Part shown: positions 25,130-37,770 of the stretch, in pieces | Position numbering within the stretch: position 1 is the stretch's first letter | How the letters are laid out: each line of letters starts with the position of its first letter | Source: Synanceia verrucosa | Taxonomy: Eukaryota > Chordata > Actinopteri > Perciformes > Synanceiidae | Assembly: GCA_029721515.1 (NCBI GenBank) | Contig: CM056553.1 | Coordinates: 10,495,849-10,559,848 of the forward strand | DNA: 64,000 nt | Reading direction: 5' to 3' | Made by a program: the position numbers and the translations under genes | The notes under the pieces: generated by a model | Database searches by the model: none | What the model saw: only the letters and a program-made list of their open reading frames with translations | What the model was told of the DNA's origin: nothing

Positions 25130-26509
25130 GTCGGGGAAGTCCTTTGAGAGAGGACTCAATAAATATTTGCACTGCTGAGAAAGACAGACGTGTATTTGTG
25201 CTGTGCACCACAGTCATATTTCACATGTGGAGTTTCTGCTTCAGTTGTTGTCTCCATCCCAGCCTCCTCTGAGAATATGTTGACTAGGCCCAGTCTCTGC
25301 TGCAATACTTTGCCTGAATTTTGAACGATTTCAGTTTCCTAATGGAAGGACATTATACGCTGCCCATGTATCCAGTCAGACGTAAAGTTTTTGCCCCTGA
25401 GTTTCCTGCACTGGGGCTCTCCAGGGGGTTAAGTGTTGAGATTACTTGTGGGCCATCTTCTCTGGTAATGAACCCTGTCTGGGTACCAGCATGCAGCTGA
25501 AGTAGCCATAGGAAGACTCCTCCTGCTGATTGGCCATCTTAAATAGCTTTTTTTTTCCCAGTGGGAGACACAACCACAAAACTTTACTGCTCCTTGTGAA
25601 TAATTATGATGACACCATGTGTTATTGCAGTCACTGATAGTCGGTCTTTGAGATCATGGACAATAAATATGACCATTAAATCTGTTTTTCCCCCACATTA
25701 ACAGCGCCCCTGATACACAGCGATTGAATAACAATTTAACTGGAAAACAGAGGCATATTAGTGTTGCCAAGCTTGCTGTGTGGCTGAGCTCCACGTGTCA
25801 CCTCTGCTTTTAACTCTCACTGAAGGATTTTCACTTAAAGTGTTTTCTTCTGCACAACTTTGTGAACCTCTCCCTCTATGTGCAATCTCCATGTAGCCCT
25901 TAGGCAATGTTCTAGTATCAGCTCCCTCCCACATTCCTCCATTAACCATCAGTAAGACCATCTTAAGGACTCCTCTGTCTGTCTGCGCTCCCCATACATA
26001 GATGTCCTTAAAATGCACCGTCGATGAGCTACACAAAGTTTTAGGGTGAGTTCTGACAATTTACTACACGAGCCTTGACACAGACAAGCCCCTCGTGTCA
26101 GCGTTATTCATTCCTATGCTGCAAAAGCCATTAGATGTAATTGCATTTTTTATGAACCTCCCATAGAAGTGCGCAGTGTTTAATCAACGGGAAGGCTTTC
26201 ACTTTTAGGAGAGGTCGCAGGCTTTGTGTGAGGCTGTCTTCCAGTCCTCCTTGAGGGGTCATCCAGGTCTATTAAACTGCAGGTCAGCATCGTGTCGCGC
26301 CCTGATGATCACAAGGAGGACTCCTTTCTCTAAGACGCCCTATCTGGTCTTATAATCAACCACTGTGCCGCTGTAATGGGCTTTCTGTTGACTCTGGTAG
26401 ATTTTTATCTTGCTGTGGTTGATGGGTTACAACATGTTTCACTATCAAAATCAACTACCATATCAACCTGAGTGGATGGAATTAATAGTGAATACTGTAT
26501 TTTATTTTT
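25130..26509. other. gene-free stretch
   Basis: No exon or named repeat recognised. Confidence 0.5.
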
Positions 26510-26844
26510 ACCTCCGCCAAGGAGGTTATGTTTTCACCGGGGTTTGTTTGTTTGTTTGTTTGTTTATATGTTAGTTGGTTTGCAAAATAACTCAAAAAGT
26601 TATGGATGGATTTGGACAAAATTTTCAGGGTTGGTCAGAAGTGGTCTAACTTCTGATTAATTTTTGGTGGTGACGTTGAATCGGATCCGATCACCATCAA
26701 AAATCATGTTCAATCAGTTTTAGGCCACTTCTGACCAACCCTGAAAATTTTGTCCAAATCCATCCATAACTTTTTGAGTTATTTTGCAAACAAACAAACA
26801 AACAAACAAGCCCTGGTCTGCGCTCTCTGAGTGCTGTTCTCGTT
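26510..26844. repeat. ACCTCC repeat, copy 2, fold-back form
   Basis: It starts ACCTCCGCCAAGGAGGTTAT and ends CTCTCTGAGTGCTGTTCTCG like the other family members. Instead of the normal interior it carries the same subterminal block twice in opposite orientation. The arms 26579-26644 and 26725-26790 are perfect 66-bp reverse complements around an 80-bp spacer. A TTTG run before the left arm and CAAA runs after the right arm extend the symmetry. Both arms translate to the same peptide in mirror frames, a repeat artefact and not a gene. Confidence 0.85.
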
Positions 26845-28535
26845 CTCAATGATACATGGAGGAACGCCACACTGCAAATTACTACTACTTCATGCCACAG
26901 GATCACATTTATCCACAATGAACTCTCTATGATCCTCTGAAACAACAAACTGAGGCATTGCAGTGAGAAGTGTACATAATGAATATTTACTACCCATGTA
27001 CAAGGGCAGAGGAATCAGGGAGAACACAGGGGACACATCCGCTTCAGTGCTAAAGAGGATTAAGTTGTCCCTTGCAAAAATCCAAAACAAAACAAAAAAA
27101 GTGTTGCTTACTGCTGCTGCAGACTTGTGATGGTCACATCTTTCCCCTCTCAGGTAAAGCAGAAACACACGTCCTCAGAGACTTCAGGCTAACAAGATTC
27201 AAGCTACAATAATCAATGCTATTTATATCAACAATGTGTAATGTCAAAGACGTCACTTTTTGTGATGAACCTGTAGGGGGTTATCATTTAACTCTGCAGT
27301 TTCCATCAGCTCAGCCTAGTAGCTCCGGGAACCTAGATATAAACAGCAAATTCTGACGTGAAAAAAAAAAAAAATACAATTTTCAGGTGATTATATATGA
27401 AAGACAAAACATAATATTTTGCAATTTATGCCAATAGATCCCCCTAAATGCTTCACACTGTTCCTTTAACCATAGTTTATATGCCATTACAGCATTCTCC
27501 TCTAAAAACAAAACCATTATTCAATAGGTGCAAATGCAAACCATTTTAAAACTATTACATGATTGATGATGTGGACACAACTGCTTAGTGTTAAAACCTG
27601 ACTCACTGGCTGCAAAAGGCAAACATTTGAGAAGTGTAAAGAGGGATTCAAGCAAGTGGAACTGTTAAACCTTCTGTACTGGTCTTCTTTCTTCACACTG
27701 GGTTTTAGCACCACTCAACAGCAGTTCATTGTCATATATCCCACATATGCAGGGAAAATATGTCAGTAAACCAATTATTGTTAATATTAGTTTTCCTTGC
27801 AAACAGGAAGGAGCTCCCTCACAGTGTCTATTGTTTGCTGTACAGCGGCAAGGCCTGAATTCATTCTCGTGGTCACAGCTGCGTAATAAGAGCCACAGCA
27901 TGATTTATGCAGAACACAGAGAGCCTCCTCAACCCCGCACAGAGAAAACAAGCAAGTGTGAAGTGCTTGTCCAGATTCCAGGAATTAGCTACCGAATATC
28001 AGTCATCTTCCTCCTCCACAGTACATAAAAAAGTGACAGAACAAGATCTAGAGTGTTGTTATAGTATGTGTTGGATTAATGCAGGCCAGAGACACCCTCC
28101 TCCTCCTCTTCACCAGACAGGGCAGAGAAGAAGGGGAGGGTGGAAAATAGTGTCATCTAATTGCTAATGAAACAGTTTCAAAACAAGCACAAATAAAATT
28201 CATTCTGCCATCTTTTCAAGTTTTCATCTTTGTTTTTGAACCAAGATTCAAATGCATTTGACCAGACGAGTAGCAAGTCCCTGATTTGATCTGATTGGAG
28301 TAAACAACTCCTGCCGTCGCACACACAGCCAATGTTTGTCCCTCCTTTCAAGTCATTTCTGAGTAATGGGACGTTAAAGCCAAGTAAATACACATCACAC
28401 TTGTTTTTCAAAGTAAACAAAAATACACAACAAAGCCTCTGATGCTGTTTGATGAATGTGATTGGGTTATGTGAATGTTAACCATGTCTTCCAGGAGTAC
28501 GAATGTGTCTGAGATCACGCCTTGATTCACTTTAA
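26845..28535. other. gene-free stretch with a possible repeat at 27260-27480
   Basis: ATTTATGCCAATAGATCCCC followed by CTAAATGCTTCACACTGTTC near 27430 resembles the end of a common fish repeat, but I cannot set its boundaries. The rest shows no coding or RNA feature. Confidence 0.4.
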
Positions 28536-29063
28536 GGCTCCCTCCACATGACACTGGCACGATAACGCTTGTCGCAATGTTGTCGGAAGTATTTTCGTCT
28601 ACATGGCAACAAGTGACAAGGAGTGACAAGGATGTAATACCGTACATATACCACGCCGATAGGTGGCGCTGCAAAGAAATACAGAGAGACCCACGAAAAA
28701 GAACAAAACAATACAATGAGCATGTGCGTGACGTCCTTATTTAAGCACGCCAAGTGCAAACATAAACACAACACATATGCTATTCTGTAATCCACCATCT
28801 TTGTTCACTAACTTGTTGTGACAGGCTGATGTGCGCTGGATTTTAAGCTCTTAATTCTGGTCATGTGATGATGTGACGTCATCGTTAGCAACAATGCCGG
28901 GTACAGACTGCAACTCCGAGACGGCGTTGTCAGATCTTCTCAATCTGGAACCCGTTGTCAGAAAATACCATTGTGGGTCACCGACAACTCCAGAGTCGTC
29001 TGTACGCAAGGCATTGGTATCAAAGTTTGTCGGATTTACAGAATTCCGTTGTCATGTGGACAG
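28536..29063. mobile_element. non-autonomous DNA transposon with CCACATGACA ends
   Basis: The left end reads CTCCACATGACACTGGCACG. The right end reads CCGTTGTCATGTGGACAGC, the reverse complement of GCTGTCCACATGACAACGG. Further subterminal TTGTCGG / CCGACAA words repeat on both sides. The 528-bp segment includes GGTGGCGCTGCAAAG and has higher CpG content than its surroundings. Open frames inside (28873-29085) have no recognisable domain. It is probably hAT- or Harbinger-like. Confidence 0.55.
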
Positions 29064-32000
29064 CACCGCAGTCTACCTGACTTGACTCTATAGCAGTACC
29101 AGGCTCAGCCTTAGAGTTAAAGTAAAAGTACTGGTATCATAGGAAACTAGTTGACCTGAAGTATTTAAACTGGTCCAGCCAGGTCAAGGGGTCCCTTGAC
29201 CTCAGACTTCAAGACCTGAATTAAAAATGTGAATCGTTTTATACTAATCCCATGCAGTTTAGGGCAAATCAGTTATACTTTGCCTAATCCAAAAAGTGTT
29301 AATTTCAATATTTGTGTATGCCAGCGTACCTAAACAGACTTGCAAAGGCAGAAAAAAATAATCCAGTTCCAGTTCTGTCCCACTGATCAAAACACTGAAC
29401 ACTTATGTTAAGTGTATTTTCCCACAACAGCTTTTGCATCTATGAATCATACGGGACACCATCGAACATAAATTTCCCACTCAGACTTTTGCTGCCTAAA
29501 TAAAATGGCAGTGGTTAAATACAGTTTGCTTTAGTAAATAGGGAGTGATTTTGTTCACAGCCTTAGACAGTTTCTAAGAGGAAAAAGTACAAATAAAAAA
29601 TAAATCCTACATCTATCAACCATCACTGCTTTCCTTCAAAGGCAACCTCATGAAAGAGGGGCGATCCCAGCACATATTTCATTTTCTGGACACACACACA
29701 CACCACAAGCAGACATTTTCACACAGATTTTGTGCCATGTGGGATTTGCAGTCCTTCTCTTATGTTTACTTTTTAATGTCTAAATCCAATCATGGCTGTC
29801 ATGTTGAATTTGAGATGAGCAGCTCCTTATCAGAGTGCTGCACGCACCTCCAACCTGAGCATGTCAGGAGTGTGAGGACAAACAGAAGCCAGCTAACCTC
29901 GTCCTTGTGCTAACTGTAATAGCGGCTACTAAAGCACTGATGTTACCACATTTTCTGTGGGTTATTTTTCCCCTGCGTCCATCATATATTTCCCATTGTT
30001 TCGTCTTTTACGCACAAGTCCTTGAAATGACAGAGTTCAGTGGGAACCATGGTGGCGAGGCTAAATGTGGCTGAGTTATGTTGACAGATACACGGCTCCC
30101 TCAGTTCCCTCTGCAGCCTCCAACACCCGCACCTCCTCCCCACTAAACATAGTGACACTACAAGATGGATGATATTTAGGAGTTTGATTTTGAGAAATAA
30201 AATTAGCCAAGGTTTAAAAAAAGAAAGAAAAACAAATGCAATCAGGGCATTGATTTTTAGGCAGAAAATATCTGTGCAGGGATCGATTGGTCGCAATAAA
30301 GAAAGGCCATTAATAAGGGAGCTTACAGCGTCAGTGCTCTACAACAATACCACATTACTGTCCTTTGATTTTCTGCTGTGTTCACATGGCTGGATGCTGT
30401 TTGCCCCGAGGCTTTTCCAGCCACATCTGTTTCACACAAAAAAATACATTTTTACACGGTTTATCCAAGTTCATACCTGTGGTGAGTTACACAGTTCAGC
30501 ACTTCACCTGGATGCTTCGTCACAATTCCCTTTACAGGGAAACACTATTCACCCGTCACCTACAGGAACACACTTAACCACCAGAAAATGACTACCTGTC
30601 CCACCAAGTCTTTACACGATCTGTTTTAATCCTATAAAATAAGAGCAACAGCGGCTTTGCATGAATAAATGTGATGATAGCCAATCATAGCGATTGATGG
30701 CATCAGGCCATCTCTCCTGTTCTCTGCTATTCCTAAAATGTATAGTCTGACATTTTGAAAGATACATCGATTTTGCTTTGTTGGTGAGAGATGAGAGGAA
30801 TGTGCAAAAAATGCAGAGCAAAACTGTTTTTGAGTGGTCAGGGAACATTTCAAGTGATCAGAGGTTGCACAGACTTAAAAAAATAAATAAATAATTTGTA
30901 ATTTTAACACAGTTTCAGAGGTGCTGATGGTAGGCTCTAACCATGTATTTTTGGACATATTTGAGTGATATTGATTTTCTCATCAATCTAGAAATCAACG
31001 TGTATTTCCCAAAACATAAAACTTTTCCTTATGCGTAATGTATATTCTGAGTAAAGCTTGTGCAGAGCTTCCACAGAGCTGACATGGTATGTCCTGAAAA
31101 TATGACTGCGTACCAGCAGATGCTGCAGAGCTGTAATTGGACATCAGAACCATGCAGTTGGGCCAAACTGCTAGGGAACTATTGAATCAAAGACCACCTG
31201 ACAAGGATTTGGAAAAACGTGTGTCCAGATCAAAAAGAAGAAAATCAGCTTGAAACAGTAACTCTACTGTATTTACAATATTTCCATGTGGCCTGGACAT
31301 TCATCTCTGTCATACATATGTGATTTAACCATCCTATTTACCATGAGGAAATATCTGATTTCTAAATAGGCCCTGGTAGCAGATTTACATATTAATGTCA
31401 CACTTCAAAGTGCTCTGATATCAGTGAAAAGTGAGACAGACATAAAGCATGAAATAACCTTTCAATGACTGAATGCCTAAAGAGATCCACATCAATAGGG
31501 TTTTTTTCTGCATTTAAATAAGAAATACATAGCAAACAAAGTAGGGATGGTAGCTGTTCCACACCCCTGAGCCAGACATCTTCAGAAGAATAGAGTTCTT
31601 CTGCTGCCAATTCAGTAAAGCCTGCACAGCAAATTCCACACAGCCATTTTAGGCTCTGCTGATAAAACACTCTGAAAGCCCAATGACACAGACAATGCCT
31701 TCTGATAGGAAAGAGCCACGTTTTGTACCCACCCCTTTTCATCAATGTCCCCAATACAACCAAGCCTAACTGAGAAGGGGAACAGAAATACCCTCCACAC
31801 ACACTCTGAACACATCGCCTGGCATGTGCAGCTGAAGCAGTCACACTAAAATCCTGACTGTGCTTTGCTTTATAAATGACTGTGTGAGCATCACTGTGAT
31901 GACGTCTAATTGGCATGTGAAGGGGATCAGGCACAATGGCACTAGAACCTGCACCTGTCGCCCTCTCCTCCACGTCTCACTCAATTTTCGTCAATGAACG

Positions 32001-33521
32001 TTGCTCACTTCATTTCCATGTCCCTCTCCAGCTCTTTATTGATGAATAAAAAGGCATTGCTGGAGAATAAAAGATTGCTTTAATGGCCTCACACAGGGGA
32101 AAATGAGATGGATTATTGAGCCAAGATCCCGTAAATTACAGCAGGCTTCATTGAGCTTTACTGATCTTATGAGGGACCTGCCTTGGTTTCGATTGAGATT
32201 TCACATCTGGAAGCCACATAACGTACCCAGTGTCATCATCTACGCCACTGGAGCACAGAGTCAACTCACAAATCCTGGTTGGTAGACCTTTTCCCCTGGC
32301 AGCCTCTCTGTGGACCGATAGGAAAGGTTGCTCAATTAAAAGGCACTTTGGGAAGTTGTCTCCGAGCCCAGACTGCTCCTCTCAACACCCAGAGGCTCAT
32401 TAAAACAGTTTGGCTGTTTGGTGAAAACAGTAATAAAATAGAGAAAGTGGAGTCTTTCTGCTGGGCCCATCGTTCTCTAAACTCCTCCCCTGGATAATGA
32501 TCGTCTGATCGTGGCTTTATAACTGCACGCATGTTTTTTTTTTTTTTAACTAACACCAAAAAAACACAGGAACAGAAGCATAAGCAATGGCTTTAAACAG
32601 TGTTTATCTGTTCCAGTGTAAGCTGCAATGATTAGCATGCCCGGCCAATTAGCTTAGTACCTACAGAAGTAACCCTGTGTTGCCTTCAAGGTCTAGCAGC
32701 ATTTCATTAGTGGCTCTGTCCGGCTCTTTATTGATGTTACAGTCCAGCAACCCAAGCCAGATTTGTTAAGGATTACACTCACCAATGGTCAGTCCTTATC
32801 CGAAAAGCCTTTTCATAGATAACAGTAAACATACCCTTTGAAAGTAACAACAACAAAACATAACATGAATCTCAGGCTATGTATATTTAAAACACATTTT
32901 AAGTCAGGACCCTGGAAAAGTTTTTTGAACAGTGATACGGTGTTTGCTGGCACATCTTCTGGTAACTTTGTCATCCCCGTTAAGCACTTTTTGTCTCCTC
33001 TCTATGTTGTATAGAACTGTTTTATTTTGAAGTAACTCCAGTCTTCAAGCCTGTATTAAGAGTGTTTTTGTTGGCATTTCCTCCTGAGCGCTTTTTGTTG
33101 TAGATTAGATTGTGTTTAGCCAGTATAGTTTGACATGTCTTGCATTATTATCCTTTCCTCTCAAGCACCTTTTGTTTATGCTCAGATTCAGGGGCCTGCA
33201 ATCAATATGACACTACATTAAGGCATTTCAATATAAAAGTATATCTTAAAGATAAGGATATGTTTAAAAAAATACTATGAACTTTGGGCTGACGGAGTGA
33301 TCATTGTAAAGTGTGTGCTGTGTGTGTCAGAGTAACAGCCTTAACAAACAACCTCAAGTCTATTTGTTTCCAGCCCCAGATGATTACACCTTGTATTGTT
33401 TGCTTCAACAGCATGAGAAAATAAACTGTGCAGCTACAACATGTACTTTGCTACAGCAGCAGAGTGGATGGGGGTGATTTTGTTGCCCACTTGAAATTTC
33501 AGCCATAAACACATTATTATT
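29064..33521. other. gene-free stretch including the longest open frame
   Basis: The minus-strand frame 31398-31973 (191 codons) is the longest in the window. It is cysteine-, leucine- and histidine-rich, has no motif I recognise, and no clear splice context. A T16 run lies at about 32533. Nothing else is recognised. Confidence 0.45.
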
Positions 33522-34193
33522 ACCTCCACCAAGGAGGTTGTGTTTTCACCAGGGTTTGTCTGTTGGTTTGCAAAATAACTCAAAAAGTTACAGATGGATT
33601 TTGACGAAATTTTCAAGATTGGTCAGAAGTGGCCTAACTTAAAACTGAAGAATTTTTGGTGGTGATTGGATCCAATTCAAGGACATCATGGTCAAATGAA
33701 AGGTCACGCCATAGTAATGTATGGGAGATTTTGCATATTTCTGAACGTTCCAGGGTGTACAGTTTTCAGCCAATCGTCACCTAATTTGGTCTATAAACTA
33801 ATATAGGAATCCAGACGTCATCGATTCAGTTTGGTCAAGATCAGTAAAAGGTCAAGGTCACCAAGGTCAAATATGCATTTTTAACTTCATGTAGGAAGGA
33901 GCTAGAGCAATGCAACTGGTCTCAAAATATCTGGAATTCTCAAATTGTATTTGCAAGGTTTTACAGGTATTTTGGTCTTTTTTAAAATTCAAATTCAAAT
34001 GTGACAAAATATGAAATAGAGAGAAAATAAAAAAACAACATGATATTTATGTGAATACAATGTTAAATGTGTGTTTCAAGGTGCGTCAACATCAACACAG
34101 TCACATTTGGGCACTGTGGGCTTGCAGGAGTATACGCTCTCTCAGAATGCTGCCTTTGCGGAGGTCTGTGCTCTCTGAGTGCTTTTCTAGTTT
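33522..34193 (+). repeat. ACCTCC interspersed repeat, copy 3 (most complete)
   Basis: About 670 bp from ACCTCCACCAAGGAGGTTGT to CTCTGAGTGCTTTTCTAGTT. It contains TTGCAAAATAACTCAAAAAG and TTTGGTCAAGATCAGTAAAA, then GGTCAAGGTCACCAAGGTCA. A GCGGAGGTC word near its end mirrors the GACCTCC-like start only partly, so the terminal inverted repeat is weak. It is the reference copy for the deletion in copy 1 and the fold-back in copy 2. Confidence 0.78.
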
Positions 34194-36205
34194 CTTTTGT
34201 CTTTCAGCTCTTTTCTGAGGAGCAGTGGTGATGCAGTGCCTCTCATGGAGAAGGAGAGCACTGGCACAGTCAGCTCTATCCTTCCTTATCCCATCTAACA
34301 TCTCCCTGCTCTGCTCCTTTTCACAACTTCAAAACTGCTTCACCCATTACCCTTGGGCAGGAGCTGCCCTCCTCAGGACCACATGGCATTCAGACAATAT
34401 TTAGAGCCATTAGGCCACCAAGGTCAGTACTTAATGTACATTTTCACAGCTTCAGGCAGCACTGTTCCTCTTTTTTCCCCCCTCTCCCTTTCTTTTGCTG
34501 GTTATTGTTGTGTGTTGCGGCACACTGCACACAGGGCGGTGCTCATTAGCCGGGGCTCTGGTGCCATAACGTGCTGAAAAGGGGGAAACGAGAGGAAGAA
34601 AGCTGAAACATTCAAGGAGACGGTTTTAGTCATCACAGCTCTAGCATCTGACGAATTAGCTAGCACCACAGGATATCATGGTAACCCTGTAGAGAACATC
34701 TTGATTCTTTAAGGAAAAGATGGGATAAAGGCCAAGGATGTCAGTTTAATGAAAAAAGAGATACTTTTTGCAGAACACTGAATGGCAGTGACAGACCATC
34801 ACAATATTTTTTTCTGTTTTCTGTTGAATAAGCAGACAAGGTTCATAAATTTCTTGATAGCGAAAGGTTGACTTGTTCAGGAACAACAGTAACTTGTCAA
34901 AGCTGTCTGTGGCAGGGTAAAAATGAAATATGGTATCAAAAGGCCAGTGCAGTCTTTCAAAATAAAAGGAGCCAGTAAAAGGACTCCCACAGACACCAAA
35001 AGGAACATCCAGAGGTATTCAACAAATGATCTGACCATGAGCTTCATGCCATGACTAATGTCTTTGCATTAAATTCATTTTTTTTAGTCTGCCAGAAGAA
35101 AGTATGACAGTCAGCGTCATTTTCTTTGCTACCAGCCATCACAGCAACAGTCACAATTAATTTAGTTTGTTTACTTTTTGCTCTCACAAATTATTTATGT
35201 CACAGCAATATATTAATGTTAACAGCAGTGCACTGTTATATAATCATCAGGCATTTTTTGTAATAAAACGTACTGATTATTATGGACTAACACCAAGTAA
35301 AGTTCTGGAAGCAAATTGTGAAAAAGAGCATTATAGCACCGAGTAAATGAGTATTGGTTGTAATTGTAGAAATGTCCTAAAATTGTGTAATTATAATTGT
35401 AGAAATGTCTTAAAACAATCAGACATAACATTTTCTTTTCATTCTTCAGTTTCACCAGAGGATGTGTTGCGTGTCCTCCTCTGCTATCACAAGGTGATGA
35501 TACGTTTTTCTATTATAATTGTGTGAATGACGAGAATGTATAATGAAGAGTAACTGAAATGAACTCAGCCCTGATCGCTCCAGCTGGGAGCAGAATATTC
35601 AGTCAAGTAATTGCATTAAGACAACATGAACATTTCATTTGCTCTGGTGTGTATTTCTGTTGAGCCCTGCAGCCGCGCGCTGTGCCGACTATCTTTTGTT
35701 TCTTTTCTCTTCCCTGTTCAAGATGTTTGGCAATCGATCAGTTCTCCTGGAGTGAGCCCCAGTGTCACATCCCAGCCAAGCAAATGAGCAAGCTGTAAAT
35801 TTACTTTAATTTCCTAATGACAAATGCAATTCTACTGCAGCAGAGGCGTGACATTCATATTTGATGAGCCACTATATCTCACTCTCTCCATAAACCATAA
35901 GCCTATTTTTTTTTTTGTTTTTGGGGGGGGGTAAATATACAGCAGCATTGCATCGAGCAGACTGCAGCTCCTCATCAGAGATGTCAGGGTTTGGTGCTTA
36001 TGAAAATTGAACTCCAAACTCATCTTCACCCCAGGCCAAAAATGCTGAACACTGCCTTGTCATATTCACAAAGCGTGAGAGACTAATCTGTGAAGTGAAG
36101 CAGGCGTCAACAAACGTAACTGTCACTGCTTGACGTATTGACAGAGGAGGGGAAGGTGTGTGTGGGGAAGAGGTATGAAAGGAAAGTGTGTGTGACAGAG
36201 AGTAG
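34194..36205. other. gene-free stretch
   Basis: There is a short direct repeat of TAATTGTAGAAATGTC at about 35360 and 35396. No exon or RNA gene recognised. Confidence 0.5.
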
Positions 36206-36780
36206 AGATGTTCCTATAACATTTTTTTTCCTCCCGATAACAATTCCGATACTTGTGCTGTGGGTATCGGCCGATAACAAGTAACGATACCAGTATGTTG
36301 TAATTTTAAAAAAAAAAAAAAAAAAAAACATACAACATCTGCATGACTGTGATATGATTATCACTGTGGTGAGGCTTGGCTCAGGTAAAAATGGTGCAAC
36401 AGCAATTAAACTAAATAAATCTAGATTTTTTTTTTCATTTTCAAGTGTTAAATCATGTTGCTAGTGTTGAAATTACAACACTATCACGCTCATGCCACCC
36501 CTTGAAATTTTATCATTGCATATGTTGCATGTCAAAGTCTTACTGGAGGGAGAATCCGGTGTAAAATATTGCCACACCGCTGACATGTTTACTGGTTAGG
36601 TCCTGATCAGTTCTTCCTCGCCCCTCTAAAACAGCAGGCTGCAGATGGTAGGACAGCGCAACTGTTTTAAGAGTGGTGAAGAAGACCTGTGTCAGAGCTA
36701 ACGGAGCTAATACGTTCCTATTTTAATAAATTATGTGGATCGGTGATCAGGATCCAGTATCAGAGACATTTCTGATACAC
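36206..36780. repeat. degenerate TATCGG-type fish DNA repeat
   Basis: GAGATGTTCCTATAAC, then CAATTCCGATACTTG and GGGTATCGGCCGATAACAAG, resemble a common fish DNA-transposon repeat full of CCGATA / TATCGG words. A matching right part (GGATCGGTGATCAGGATCC, GTATCAGAGACATTTC) appears near 36740. An A21 run sits at 36308-36328. No coding capacity; the ends are uncertain. Confidence 0.5.
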
Positions 36781-36784
36781 TCTA

Positions 36785-37560
36785 ACAGAGAGAAGTGGAT
36801 AGATAGAGAGATATAGATAGAAAACTTTATTAATCCCCAAGCGGAAACTATTTTGCCACCAGATAAAAACACATACATCCGCTTAACAAAACAGTACAAA
36901 CAATTCCATACCATTGCACAAAAAAACAGCTGTGTCGTCTTGATCGATACGACAGAGTAGGCTACTCAAAACAAGTGAATCTAATTGATACAGGCACTGA
37001 TAAACTCTAGTTAGCAATTATTGTTAAAAAATCTGACTGCTGCAGGAACAAAGGAGCGTCTGAATCGTTCAGTAGAACACTGAGGCATCACCCACCGCTT
37101 ACTGAATGAGCTACTAAGCTCCTTTAACGTACTGTGGAGTGGGTGGCCTTCGTAGAGAAGGACTGTTTTCAACTTAGTCCTCATTCTCTTCTCCACTATT
37201 ACCTTAAGCTTATCTGGGTTAAATACAATCACTGAGCCAGCCCTCTTGATCACTTTATTTATCCTGTTCTTGTCATCAATAGATATACTGCCTCCCCAGC
37301 ACAGAACAGCATAAAATAAGACACTGGCCAGGATGCCCTGGTAAAAAATGCCCAGCAGCCTTGGGCTGATGTCAAAGGATCTAAGTTTCCCCAGAAAGAA
37401 AAGCCTGGACTGAGCCTTCCTCAATAAGACCCCAGTGTTTTCCCTCCAGTTGAGTTTATTGTCCAAATGGACACCAAGATATTTGTAGAGGGAGAGAGAG
37501 GGAAGGGTGGGGTGATTGTCTTTATTACATTCCACCAACATTTATTCCAAAACACTAATT
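36785..37560 (-). mobile_element. 5'-truncated LINE, 3' end with GATA-type tail
   Basis: On the minus strand a reverse transcriptase C-terminus is followed by about 200 bases of 3' untranslated sequence, TTTGGGGATTAATAAAGTTT and a degenerate TATC/GATA tail at 36788-36825. That layout is standard for fish CR1/L2/Rex1-superfamily LINEs. The left half of the element (endonuclease and catalytic RT core) is absent, as expected from 5' truncation during target-primed reverse transcription. An A29 tract nearby at 37741-37769 is separate. Confidence 0.82.
37011..37541 (-). CDS. LINE ORF2 C-terminal fragment (reverse transcriptase thumb and tail)
   Basis: This is a 176-codon uninterrupted frame. YKYLGVHLDNKLNWRENT is the conserved YLGVxLDxxLxW motif after the RT catalytic core. 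AQSRLFFLGKLRSF, LASVLFYAVLCWGGS and INKVIKRAGSVI are standard for this LINE family, and the end RFRRSFVPAAVRFFNNNC is the usual C-terminus. The catalytic YxDD box and the endonuclease lie upstream and are missing, so no activity is expected. The start methionine is only the first ATG in the fragment. The lack of stops suggests a fairly young insertion. Confidence 0.82.
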   Translation of the reverse strand: MLVECNKDNHPTLPSLSLYKYLGVHLDNKLNWRENTGVLLRKAQSRLFFLGKLRSFDISPRLLGIFYQGILASVLFYAVLCWGGSISIDDKNRINKVIKRAGSVIVFNPDKLKVIVEKRMRTKLKTVLLYEGHPLHSTLKELSSSFSKRWVMPQCSTERFRRSFVPAAVRFFNNNC

Positions 37561-37736
37561 TCATCGTGCTATCAGAGTTGTTTCAGGGTTGAGGAATGAA
37601 GGAAGAGCAGGAGCAAATTGCTTTCAAGTTCTGCAGAGCATTCCCTCCGGACGCCACAGACTGGGACGCCTCTCCCTCTAATTAAATCCCCCTGTTGTAC
37701 TTAAAAGTGTAAGATGTAATTACAACATTTAGTTTC

Positions 37737-37770
<34 letters not shown>

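Noticed and set aside
26472..26948. Two frames on opposite strands encoding the same peptide (NNSKSYGWIWTKFSGLVRSG)
   Set aside because: They are the two arms of the fold-back repeat, not related genes.
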